A program made the translations under genes and the position numbers. Positions 10,170 through 21,500 of a stretch of 64,000 nucleotides of DNA are shown in pieces. A model generated the notes under the pieces. That model did no database searches. It had not been told where the DNA came from and worked only from the letters and a program-made list of their open reading frames with translations. The number at the start of each line of letters is the position of its first letter. Position 1 is the first letter of the stretch. The stretch is from positions 57,693,647 through 57,757,646 of the forward strand of contig JAMPIT010000894.1 in NCBI GenBank assembly GCA_026261815.1. The letters are read 5' to 3'. Source of the stretch: Monarcha castaneiventris obscurior (lineage: Eukaryota > Chordata > Aves > Passeriformes > Monarchidae).

Positions 10170-13100
10170 GTTAGCAGATGCTGCACTTTCCTGTAACAGA
10201 TCTCAGTCTGGAACTCAGATGCGATAACCTGACTGTTTAAACGGGATTGTATAAATATGGGTGCAGTATTTGAAGTCTAACCTTTATATCTGGTTCTGTC
10301 AAATGTGTCTGTCCAATTTCTCAGCTACTTAACCTTGTTTGAAAAAGACATTAAAATTAAGCCCATTTAACTCTAGACAAGAGAGATCTGTCTTCCCACC
10401 TTCACCCTTCCCACAAGCAGTCCACTCAGTCAGGAAGCAGATCCAGATGAGGACCAAACTGTGGAGTTCTGTTGGTAATAGCTGAGGGGTTGATGTGGCT
10501 CCCTAAGCACCAGGGTGAGTTTCGTGAGCAGCACAACTGCATGGCTACTGGAGTACAGGGGCTGGTGCATGCTCTGGACGCAGATTGACGGTATCTGCTC
10601 TCAAACTGTACACACCCTACAAAATGTCTTGGAGGTTTTCTCCACTGGTAGCCAGTATTAATGGGGCTGCACATGAAGGTGGCCATGGTTTTATAGTAGG
10701 TTTTTTTCCACTATGAATTTGCTTAGTCTCCATTTTGATGCTGACTGACTGCTCTGTGAGAGAAGTAGGGAGTCAGTTGTGGTCTTTCTTGCATCCAGGT
10801 GAGCTATCCTGGGCTGCATCTATAAAGCATTTTCCTGACTGTACACTGAAACTGGCAACCCTGTCACCTTTAGGTTTTGACATTAAGTCTTCTAATAAAA
10901 ACTTTTAATGAAAGTCAATCAGCAAATTCCTTATCAGCTTTGTGAAGCATAGCTAGTGAATAATGCGAATTGCCTGGGTCAGAGTATGGGTCAGTATGTG
11001 TGTCATAGAGTCAGATTTGCTGGTGATTTCTGGAGAGTTCAGTTTGGATCAAATTTTGGTGCAATTTCACTTGGCGGGTGTTAGGGTTGTTTTGGGGTTT
11101 TGTACTGGTAGGTTGTTTTGGTTTTTTCTCAGCACCCGAAATCTGAGACCACTTCCACTTCATACATAGAATATTCTTGGTAATTGGCAGTTACCTATTT
11201 TTCCCTAACATCATTCTCATAAAAAGTGTAAGAGTTGCCCCTGAATTTCTTTTTAAACTTCCCCAAAAGGAGAGACCAAGCCTGAGAGGTGTTAACCTGG
11301 AAAAATGATAATGTAAAAGTTCAGCAAAATTCTAGGCAACTGTTGTATGCACCACTGCCACCCTCAACAATTGTGTAGAAACACACTCTTCAAATATAGG
11401 GAACAGCATCCTCTCAATGAGACATAGTGTACCAGCTAGTTCATGTTAAGCATATTAATATTTAATTTAAAAAGTGCAGAGATATTTGGGAAATTTTGAA
11501 GCGTGACTACAAGTTGGCATTTTAAACTCATACTCCAGATGAAGGAATGTGTTCCCTATTTCATGTGCACTGTGTACTCTGCTACATGTCAACATACTGA
11601 ACAATATATGTTTGATCAAAACCAGGAAGGAGCACTTTAGATTCCTTCGATCTCCATCATGAAATTTTTTCCTACCTGACTCAGGCTTAGACCTTGCCTG
11701 CCTGCAAGCTACAACATTAATAGCAGCTGCTGATGCATAGGTAGCCTTAGTCAGAGAACGTCTGCTGGAAAAAACGCCAGAATACACAAACAGGAAACTC
11801 TGACTTGGCAGATAGCTCCATGTAGCTTGTGATCTTTCTGTGCATGATCAGAAGCTGTTGCTTCCTTTGGCTAAGTATAAAAGCCATAAGTAGATGTTGA
11901 GGAATGAATAGGGAAAAGAAACTCCCACCATATTCCTGCAAAATTATAATAAAATACATTCAGAATTAAAATTTTACCATTACTTGTCCATTGTGTGCAC
12001 ATCAAAATAAATGTAACGGAAACCTTATTTTCTTAAATATTTTTATAGAAGCAGCAGAAGAAAAATACTATTTCTTGGATTTTTATTTCCTAACTCTCCT
12101 TTTTCTCTCTGTATTTGTGTGCTAGAGATCAGTTTGCATTGGAACATGGCTGAGTCCCTAATGGCCTCCACTATTTTTTTCCCTGAGATATTAAAAGAAG
12201 AGCTGTAAAGGTCAGACTGAGGGGCCTGAATTCTCCTTTCATTTGCTTTGGTTTTCCTTTAGCATTATTCCACTGCCTTCTATGTTTACTTTTGATATAA
12301 AATTCTGTATGAGGAAATTGAAACCATGCAACAGAATGCAAGAAGTGAAGCAGCACACCCTGGAGCTCAGGCTTTCTCTGCAAATAGCTTCTGTTCCCAG
12401 ACATTTCTTTCTTCTGTGTGCACTAAATTTCAGGTAGCTACTAATGTAGCCAGAATGCGAACACAACAGTGTATATTCATTTTTAGTTATAGCAAATGTT
12501 CTATTAAACAGCTCACTAATAATGATAATTATATGGCTTATGAGGATTTAACAAGTGTGTCTAAATTCAGGTGCGTCAGCAATCCTGTTATTCTGATTTT
12601 TCAGATATGACAACAAATATTGTATTGCAATGCAACAGGATGTAGAATTACCTGTAGTATCAGAATTACCTCAGGCCCTGCAAACAGTGGTTACCTGAGT
12701 GTGAGGTACATTGGCTAATTTACCTGGCTGAGAAGTTGATCTGAGCTTTTCAAGTTTCTGCCTTTGCTTACCTTCATTCTGTAACAACAGGTCTGAGAAG
12801 CATCTCCTGTGTTTCCATGAGCACAGTGAAAAGCACTCTGACATTTGTATGGAGAAAACCAACTTTGCTCATGTCTCCTTTGCTCTATCCAAGGCATAGT
12901 AATTTTCTATCATGATATTTAATATTTCCCTTTGCATTCTTTGACATTATCTAGCAATTCAGTCTGAGCACAAGAATCTAGGTGTTTAAAAGATCAAATA
13001 ATTAACACTCTGCTACTAGGATGCATAAATATCCCCCCTCCACCACAGAAAAATACCCAAACCAAAGCCCAAAATCAGTGTGACACGCAAACCTTAAAGA

Positions 13101-14174
13101 AGAGATATTAAGACATGAATTTAGAAGTCAGTGTTGCAATTACAAGCATACCTCAAGGTTTAATGGAATATGAACTCCATGTAATAATCTAGTGTGCAGC
13201 CCCAGTGAGCAGTGATGCAGTTTAGGACAAAGCCCTCCCTGGACTGTAAGGGATACAGGTTCTTTAATTGTACCAGCCTCCATCCCAGTAACTGCATTTG
13301 GTAGTTGGAAAGATTTGTAGTGAGAGAGGACATGCAAAGAATAATTCTGGTATTATCCATGCCCGTAAATTTAGAGAGTCATATTTGAGCAGTATTTCTA
13401 AATGCATTCTACTTCGCAAAGTTTTATAAGGAAAGGTAAGTTGGCTAATTTAATTGCTGCACACAGGTGTGTGGAAACAGGCGTTCTGGCTGTTTCCATT
13501 TTTATTTAACATTTATTAAATTTGTTTCTTCTTTCCAATGATGGCAGTAAATGAGTATTACTCTGTTTATGCATTTGTATAGGAAGATTGTTATTAATCA
13601 TGCTTTGCCCATATTGGTGTACATGGTAAAAGTCTTTTCCAAGAACAAACTTTTATTCTTCCTGCTTGTAGAGTAATTTTTTAATAAAAGATTTCCCTAT
13701 AGTTCACTTGTCTAGTTACCAAATACTTTCTGAATTTTGTTTGGGTCAGTAGAAGTGCTGGAGCTGTCACACATGTCAAAAATGGGCAAGACAGAACATC
13801 TGGAGTGACTTAGTTGGAAAAAAAGTATTTATAAAATTAATTAGGAGAAGAACCCAAGAAAATAGGAAGAAGCCTGTGTGGCTGAAAGAATACAAAGTAA
13901 TTTTTTAGGCTGCTGGAGAACTTGTTCACATAAATTCTTTTGACCACAAGAATTCGGGTCTTGCTATCAGCAATGCCAATGCATGTTTGGGATATAATAA
14001 ATCCATGTTCATGGTCTTACTTTCCATTCACTAGAGCAATAACTCCACTGGAATTGTCTGCCTTCAGATGATGTACTAAGTTCTGCTGGCACTATTCCAA
14101 TATCTGGAAACATTACAGTTTTATTTTAGTATTAAAACATGTCAAACGCTCATTTTCTTTATTTATTTTTCCAG

Positions 14175-14244
14175 CCTATTTTGTAGAACAGATTCATACT
14201 CCTCCTAAAAGGTTGTGTTATGAGTTCAAATATACTCCATGGTG
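14175..14244 (+). other. candidate coding exon, 70 nt
   Basis: A strong acceptor (TTCTTTATTTATTTTTCCAG) precedes 14175 and a strong donor (GTAAGTAT) follows 14244. One of the three frames is open throughout. It begins after two bases (phase 1) and reads YFVEQIHTPP at the start and EFKYTPW at the end, leaving two bases (TG) for the next exon. The peptide has a plausible soluble composition, but I do not recognise its family. The flanking sequence shows no second exon that can be joined with confidence. Pseudo-exons of this quality occur in long introns, so this is only a candidate. Confidence 0.27.
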
Positions 14245-14654
14245 GTAAGTATCAAACCAGTCCGATGGTTTAAGTAAAAATAAATTACCTGTTTAGTTTA
14301 GTAATAAGGAGTGATGACAAGGCTTAAATAGCTATGGACATCTAAGTAAGCACTTGCTCCCAAACAAGGCTCTTCTGTAACTAGGTTAAAACATAAATAA
14401 TCTGCTGTGTTTGCCTATGTTGATCAGGAATAAGCTGACTAGTAATCTGTTTATAGAAAAATGCATATAAATAAAGGAGATATACAAGCATAAATCTGGA
14501 ACTATGTATATACGTATTGAGGTTTTATTCTATTTTTGAAGCAAATAGAGGTGTTTGTTCCCTAAAGTTGTTATGATCAGAGCACAGTCATTTTCTCTTA
14601 AAAAGGCAATTCTATCAATAATATTCAGAAAATATTTCTTGCTTCCCAGAAACA

Positions 14655-14680
14655 CTCTCCCCCTCCCCCTCCCCTTCCTT
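14655..14680. repeat. CTCCCC-type simple repeat
   Basis: An imperfect pyrimidine-only run of CTCCCC units ending in CCTTCCTT. Confidence 0.8.
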
Positions 14681-14750
14681 GTTTTTCCCACTGTTTATAG
14701 CTTAAAACAGATGAGAATATTACACAGAAGATCTGTAGGCTTTTCTGGGT

Positions 14751-14790
14751 TATTTCCTTATCTTATTCCTTATCCTTATCTTATATTTCC
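14751..14790. repeat. CCTTAT-type simple repeat
   Basis: Imperfect repeats of CCTTATCTTAT, pyrimidine-rich on the plus strand. Confidence 0.7.
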
Positions 14791-15513
14791 TTTCAATCTC
14801 ATAGCTGTTGGTACCCAGACGTTTCTGCTCCTTGCTCTAGGACTGCAGCCTCAAATGGCAGCTCTGACTTCAGTAGCAAGTGTGTCCTGGGGGATAATTG
14901 AATTCTGTCAATTACCTGGACCACATGCTGCATATAAGAGGTGGCTTTTCCCTTAGTGCTGATGGCTGGAGTAATTTTGGCTATGGTAACACTCCCATGG
15001 TGTATTAAACGCATATTACAACAACACCTTATCCAAATTAGTGTAGAATTACCCTTATGGATATAGAACATTTCTAAACTAGCTGAGGTTGATAAAAGGA
15101 TGCTTGATTTCCATTTGAAGTTTATTATGTCTTAACAGGAGAAAAAATCCTCTCATGCTTTAAGTAGACGCTGGTTTTGCCTTGCTTTTATATCAGTGCT
15201 TCACTATTTTTACTGCGGGGTTTGTTTTTTCAATGTCTTGCCTGAATCTTGCCATCTTGCATTGCACAAAAGAATCCTGCTCACTCAGAACACAGAGAAC
15301 AGACTATTCTAAAATAGCAAAAAAGTGAAGCAGTAAACTCAGACTTTGAGAAGGGGAACACATGGGACTAAGCAAGATAAATTAGTGAGTAGCAGATGAC
15401 ACCTGGGGTGAGATTTTGAGAGGAGAAGCTGACAAAATGTACTAGCCTGTAGGGAAATAGGTTACCCACCTGCCTTGTTTTAACTGGAATATCTCTTCTG
15501 CTTGTTTACCATC

Positions 15514-16081
15514 TGTAAGAGACGGACCGAAGACCCTTCATCTGTCTCACAACCATCTACAGAGAGTGAGATGCTGAGGCTGGGCCTGCCCGAGGTGGAG
15601 AGCTAACCAAGCACAACGTGCCGGTGGTGCACCTGTTTGCAGTGAGCCGTGTTGGTCCTGCTGTGACTGCAGCGGGGACAGCGCGGGACGTGCTGCCCGC
15701 TACCTGTTCTGTGCCATTAACCACAGACAGTGGGCATTGTTATCGCACCTGTGGGCATTGTTCTCACTCCTGTTTGCCCGTTTGCCCCTCGCTCCCGAAA
15801 AGGGTACAAAAGGACTCTCTAAGAAGACCCATTCAGATCTCCCCACGGAAGAAGACGGAAGACCACGAGGACTCCGCCAGCCGTTGGTAGCTATAACCCT
15901 CCCCTTCCCCTCTTTCTCTCCTTCTCTCTCCCATCTCTATCACAATTACACAGCGTTGGTACGCAATAAAGTTTCTTGTGCTGATTAAAATTAATATTTT
16001 CCCCGTTTGTGTTTCTTTTGCACTTTGAGATTCGGTTAACAAACCATCACGAACCCCGCTTGTCTTAAGCGGATCGTGACA
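15514..16081 (+). mobile_element. complete solo LTR with 5-bp target duplication
   Basis: The 568-bp block starts TGTAAGAGAC, ends ATCGTGACA, and is flanked by CCATC at 15509-15513 and again at 16082-16086. That is the signature of an integrated LTR: TG...CA ends plus a target duplication. It is clearly richer in G, C and CpG than its surroundings. A TATA-like TACAAAA lies at 15805-15811 and an AATAAA polyadenylation signal at 15965-15970, about 150 bp apart, giving a sensible U3-R-U5 order on the plus strand. A pyrimidine-rich tract lies at 15898-15934. GTGGGCATTGTT occurs twice within U3 (near 15731 and 15752). No primer-binding site or retroviral gene follows, so the provirus has recombined to a single LTR. 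A 5-bp duplication is common for ERVL-like elements but does not settle the class. The 90-codon ORFs inside it are chance frames. Confidence 0.88.
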
Positions 16082-16086
16082 CCATC

Positions 16087-18236
16087 CTTAGGATTCTCTA
16101 AGATTATTTTCACTGTTTGCAGTAAGAAACTGCTTAATGGAGGCCTAATTCCAGGGGGCGGGGGCAGGGAAGCTGATGGTTGTATTTTAATGGCTAAGGA
16201 AAGAGAAATAGCATGTTGCTGGCAGTCCTGCAATATGGTACCTGCTACGACACAAACAGAAGCAGAATTTTGTTACAGGCTACAAATTTCTTTCTATGTC
16301 CTTGAAATTTCTTTCTGTGTCCTTGAAAATCTTCACAAGAGTGCAAGCATTGCTTTTCATTTGCAAATTGTTAAGGCTGTTATCATTCTGGTGTTACCTT
16401 ACCTTATCCTAATTTCCTTAGCTTGTAATAGCTGTGGCCTATTTAGTTTTGAGGTCTAAATCATCTTGGTTTAGCAGAGGCAGGGTTACCTGGGGCATTT
16501 TCTATTCCCTCTAGAAGCATGCTTTTGTGATTGTGATGTTTATAAGCCTCGAGCGAACGGTTGGGAAGACTACGCAGCACTCAACTCCAGATGGCCCAGT
16601 TTTAAGCTACTAACATGATTCTTTCTTTTTTTTTTTTTTTACCAATTATTTATTTCTTATTTCCGCAAAATACATCTCTTACTACAAGTGAATTTTCTAT
16701 GATTTTAACTTTTTACCACGGTGTTCCATGGGCTGCTTCACTCACTATGTCTCCTTTTTAGAATGACTTTTAGAGTCATTGAAATATATCTCATTTGCCT
16801 TTTGAAATATAGAGCTGGGTAAACTGCGGAACCTTAATGCCTCTCACTTCGGAAGCTATGAGAACCATGCCAGGCTATTTGAAAATCAAAGCAATTATCA
16901 AAATAAAATGATCCCAAACCAAATGATCAAAAATCAACTTCTACTTTGTCTGCTAAGTCATCATGGTTAGACAAACCTTCTTTTGCCTATGGAATTCTGC
17001 CATTTTATGGATGGTGTAGTTAAAACCTAAAGACTTCAACTTTTGAAGCGGTTGATACTTTTTCTTCAGTTCACCTCCTTAATTTTAACATTTCATTTGA
17101 ATCTCAGCTTCATTGCAGTCCACTTGCACCATGAAGGTGTTGAAAGACAGTCACAATCCTTGCTGACACAAGAGCACTGTTTTAAGACCCCTGCCTGTGA
17201 AGGAAGAGGCTGCAGAAAGAGGACCGGAGAGCTCTGATAGAGTTCCCACTGCCACCATGACCTGTTAAGAGCTCTGTATCAGTGGCATAGTTACAAGCAG
17301 GAAGGCAGATGTTCTGAATGTTTTCAGGGAGGTCCCTCTCTAAATATTCAGGAGTGAGGGGAGCTGATTTGGTTTAAGGATGAGTTTAAATCTCCAAAAT
17401 TCACTTTCAGCTTCTAACCTGTTTTTAGTTTCAAGAATATTGTTAATATTATGTTTTTTACCTTTTTAAAATGTATTAACTCTTCATCTCTTCTCTTTGC
17501 TAAAGAATCCTTGAAAGTCTCCACCTGAAGGCCTATTCTGACATCTTTTTTAGCAGGTTTCTTCTGCAGCTACATAATGTCATTTGTAATTGATAAACTT
17601 GTCTGAAAGAGATGTTTTCTGTGCAGTCCTAGTAAGTAGTTTGGTCTGTCATTGATATAGAATAGATCTCTGATCCCAGCTGAGTTTAAGGCCCTTGCTT
17701 TTTTCACTGACTTCTCTTCTTATTCAGGGTAGTCTTGATTACTCAAGTTGTTCTCTTCTTTATGAAACTCTTATTTGGACAATGTGGTCTTGGAATGTTT
17801 AAAACATCTCTCTTTTCATTTTTTGTTTTATGAATGCCATGTTATAGAATGGATTTGTCCTTTGCTAAAAAATTAAAGTTTACCGAAACATTTTGAGGAA
17901 ACGGTCACGTGGCACAGCTCAAAGAAGTCACCTGCTAAATGCCTTGAGGTGGAAAGAATCACATAATTTTCCTCTAAGTTCACCTCTCTTACCACCTACT
18001 TCAAATAGGTGACATTATACATAAGTATTCAGTCCATATTTTCCATGAAAACATTTGTAATGTTTTTGTGAGGACCATACACTGTTTCAGACCAGACTGT
18101 TAGTAATTTGATACTCAGTGATTTTTCATGATTCTAGTGTTCACATTCAGTACCCATTTTATGGTATGTTGGAACTCTGAGTTCTGAGAACTTCAGTTTT
18201 TCAGTATTGACAGGCAATTATCCTCAGAAGCACACT
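16087..18236. other. non-coding DNA; first 500 bp possibly an old LTR remnant
   Basis: The first part (about 16130-16600) is less AT-rich than the rest. It contains a TATA-like TTTATAAG at about 16539 followed by CpGs (CTCGAGCGAACGG), and a pyrimidine run of 15 T at 16626-16640. This could be a remnant of another retroviral LTR, but no ends or polyadenylation signal are visible. A 21-bp tandem duplication lies at 16284-16325. The remainder is ordinary AT-rich sequence with no gene. Confidence 0.5.
16284..16325. repeat. 21-bp tandem duplication
   Basis: Two adjacent copies of a 21-bp unit (AAATTTCTTTCTATGTCCTT plus G) that differ at one base (ATG versus GTG in the middle). Confidence 0.9.
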
Positions 18237-18241
18237 GTATT

Positions 18242-18588
18242 TGACCTAAGGCCTTGGGAAAGGCTTCCCAAATTATGGGATAATGTGGTGGCTGGTGAAC
18301 ATATATTGTGTTGGGGTGACCGGAGAGGCTCCCCCTGAGGTGCATTGCTCTTTGGGATGGACTGTCCTGGTTTGAATTCCATGGTTGTCTGTCAGCCTGG
18401 TCACTCCCCCAGAGCTCTTCCATTGGTCCCCATTCCCTAGTCCTACCTTTCCCCTGGCCTGAGCTAACCATGCTTTTGGTATTTGCCTCTACACCCTTCG
18501 ACAGGGAAGATGCAATAAAATTCTCCTGCTGGAATTGCAAGCAAATACCCTTCCTGCCTCTTTGTTACTGACTGAATACTGATTAACA
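18242..18588 (+). mobile_element. probable solo LTR with 5-bp target duplication
   Basis: The block begins TGACCTAAGG and ends TGATTAACA, with GTATT immediately before it (18237-18241) and after it (18589-18593). An AATAAA signal at 18514-18519 sits about 70 bp from the 3' end, as expected for R-U5 in a sense-strand LTR. The interior is much less AT-rich than the flanks, with blocks such as GGTCACTCCCCCAGAGCTC near 18399 that look retroviral. At 347 bp it is within the usual solo LTR size range. The short duplication could be coincidental in AT-rich DNA, so the outer limits are less certain than the core (about 18307-18560). The 115-codon minus-strand ORF inside is a chance frame. Confidence 0.55.
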
Positions 18589-18593
18589 GTATT

Positions 18594-21500
18594 AGGATAA
18601 CACTGATATTGTTGCTGTATAGTTATGTCACTGAGTGGAATATGTAGAAATGTAGAAAATTAAGTTTATGGGATTTAGTAACAATATGGAGGATTTGGGT
18701 GTGGTTTTTTACTTCTTTCTTCCTTCTTCTTCACAAATCTGGGTGTTCTGGTATTGGGTCAAAAAACCGCAGTGCAGATCATGAATAGTTAGTTATTGGA
18801 TTATAAGTAATAACAAATTACTTGGTATTCCATAATTGGATAGATTGGGCTTTAAATGGCCTTGAAAGTGAGAACTCGGGGCCATTTTCCACCTTGTTAA
18901 CTAAGAAGCACATCCCATGCAGCTGTACCATAAAGAAGAAAATAATAAACAATAATTAGAAGAAAAGCCTGGCATTTCCTTCATTTCAATCCGAACTCTG
19001 AGTAAAAAAACTCGCAAAACAAACAAGAAAAGAAACACACAGAAACCCAACAATGGTAGATAAGGAAGATATTTAGGAGGTGATAAAGAGGTTAAAGCCA
19101 TGAATTTACTTCTACCTCTGTTCCACACAGAAGATAAATCAGACATAACCTTTTTGAATTCGTTATTTCACTTTTTTGTGTGTATATATGTGTGTGAGAG
19201 AGATGCCTTTTTTCCTGGGACAATTGGAATATATTGGAAATGTACCTGAATTTAGTGGTCTAAGATCTTCATATGTTTACAGAGAATGAAAGCAAGAGGT
19301 TTGAAAACCTGTCCCTGGCAGCACAGTAATTTTGCACTGTCAGGAGACCCAGCATTTTCCTCCAAGGCATCCAGTACTAACCACTGTCACCGAAAGCTAT
19401 TGGCCCAGATGGAGATACCCTCATTTTGAAATATTTCTTTATTTCTCTATGCAGAGGCATGCATTACAAATTAATTGAACAGGCATGTTTATGTTAGCAT
19501 TAGGCACATGGAGTGTTGAGATGAGAAGGGACAGATATACTTATGTAAGCACATGCACGTTCAACGTGCTGGCAAATGCTTGCTTTATTTCGGTACTTCA
19601 AGACAACATCACTTTTTCTACAATCAAGACAAAAGTGATGAGGCTACTCACAGGAACAATTATGAATAAAAGTAAATGAAAGACAATGCTGGCAAGTTTT
19701 TCTTGGCAATAGAAAGGAAAAGGAAAGCAAAAATGAAAATATTTTCTTTTTTTTCCCGACTGTATATGTGGGCGAAATACTGTTAAGTATCTTCTCTGCC
19801 TGTATCGCAAGGAGCATAAACAATAGGATTTTTGGTGAAATTGCATTTTAGTGGTTAGCACACTTCAATCTGGTTAAATTCAATGTATTCCAGGTATGGG
19901 TTTTCATGACCATTTAGGTTAGAATCCAAGGTTTCATTTTAGGCATTTTCCCCAGTGAATATTCTGGCAACTCACCCTTTGGCATAAAAAGGTGTATTAG
20001 TGCAGCTGGCTTTTGTTTTGTTTTCTTCTGTGGAGCCTGATTCCATAGATAAACTCTGAGAACCTCTGTTGTGAAGAGCCTTGCAGGTGAGACAGGTAAA
20101 TGAAAGCTTATTTTTTGAATCCCGAAGTAAATTTTCATGGGGGAAAGTGTCCATGTCCTTTGGTCCTATCAAGCTGGGTACACAGGGAATTCTCCATAAT
20201 CAAAAATATTGATGCCTAGGAAGTTTTGATGTTTGTAACTGGAGTTTGGTCAAAATAAAGTATTCAAATATTTGAAAACTTGCTTCAAATTCAAGTGTTA
20301 GCTTGACATGGAGACCTGAATGGGGCCTTTAGAATTCACGGTTTGAACCTGGAGTGACTTACATGATCAAGAGGTATTTAAAATTCAAGTTCTTCTGGAG
20401 TTCAAATTCTGATAGTAAACGTGATTCTTGGCTGTATCAGCGTAATGGCTTTACTTTCCAATGCCATATGATGCTGTAAGTTTACCATTTCACGCTGTAC
20501 TTCAGTGAACTGTGCTCTTTAGAAGATGTACTGACACAAACAGAATTCTGCAGAACTCCTGACCATATGCAAATCCTTCCAATTACAATGTTTTGCCAGT
20601 CTTTACCTCCCATCATGATCAAAAATTATGCTTTCTTTTTCAGAAGAGTATTTATTTAATCTGCTAAGAATTTAGCCATCCTGATTGAATTCTTAGTGCT
20701 CTGGGCTCTTAGGAAGACTTGAGTATGTGGGGCCGGTTCTCAGGTCTGAACACACAAGGAACCACTGATGAAGGCTGGTAACGAAATTCTACTGCTGATT
20801 CTGGTTTTCTAAGTGTCTCAGTCTGGAGTTCTTATGAGTTGATGTGAGTGAGTAATTCTGTCTTCTCAGGTGATTATTCTTCCCTCAGGGATTTGAGAAC
20901 AATATTTTTTTTTTTCAATGTTTTGGTAAAACATAATACTCCTGGGAGGGTTATGCTGCAATAATGATGCTGGATGATCCTGCATCTCTCAAAGTGAGGC
21001 TGGAAACATCTGTAGCTCTCACATGTTTCAGATTCAAACTTTGGTTCTTGGTAATATTCTAAGACATCAGCACTGGGTATCTTCAAAAAGTAGTTCCATC
21101 TGCTCAAAATAAGTACCAGGCATTTGCCTATGGAATTTAGTTATCTATTCCAAATTTTGGAAAAAGTATAAAGGAAGCTGCAAATATCCTATGTTTTCAG
21201 AAGAGATTGTAATCCTTCAGTCAGAATCTGAGCTCCTTGCTGACTCGGTGAGATTTGGATGATGAATATAAGTGCCAGAATACATTCCATTTCTGCCCAC
21301 TTTTCTCTAGAGGCCTCCTGTGCCTGACACATCTGAATGACTCTCACAGGACAGGGATCCTGCAGTGGTTGTACCCTCTGTTTGAGACACCTTTTCTGGG
21401 GCTGTATCTTATTTCCAATGCTGTGGCATGAGGACATAGTGACTTTTACACATTGTAGAAAATACCTTTAAGGTGGCTTTCAGGGGGCAATTTTTTAGAA

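Larger units (their letters stand above)
6396..15508. other. unique non-coding DNA
   Basis: A long AT-rich stretch without recognisable genes. It holds scattered chance ORFs (for example 7460-7771 minus, 9561-9869 plus, 11467-11787 minus, 14555-14956 plus), none with a domain. It also has short simple tracts and the items listed separately: a doubled hairpin at 10127-10169, a candidate exon at 14175-14244, and C-rich and CTTAT-type repeats near 14655-14790. From about 10380 to 10800 the base composition is slightly more balanced, without an element I can name. Confidence 0.6.

Noticed and set aside
11075..11110. TTAGGG-like sequence (GTGTTAGGGTTGTTTTGGGG) as an interstitial telomere repeat
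   Set aside because: Only one TTAGGG occurs. The rest is a G/T-rich run without the telomeric period.
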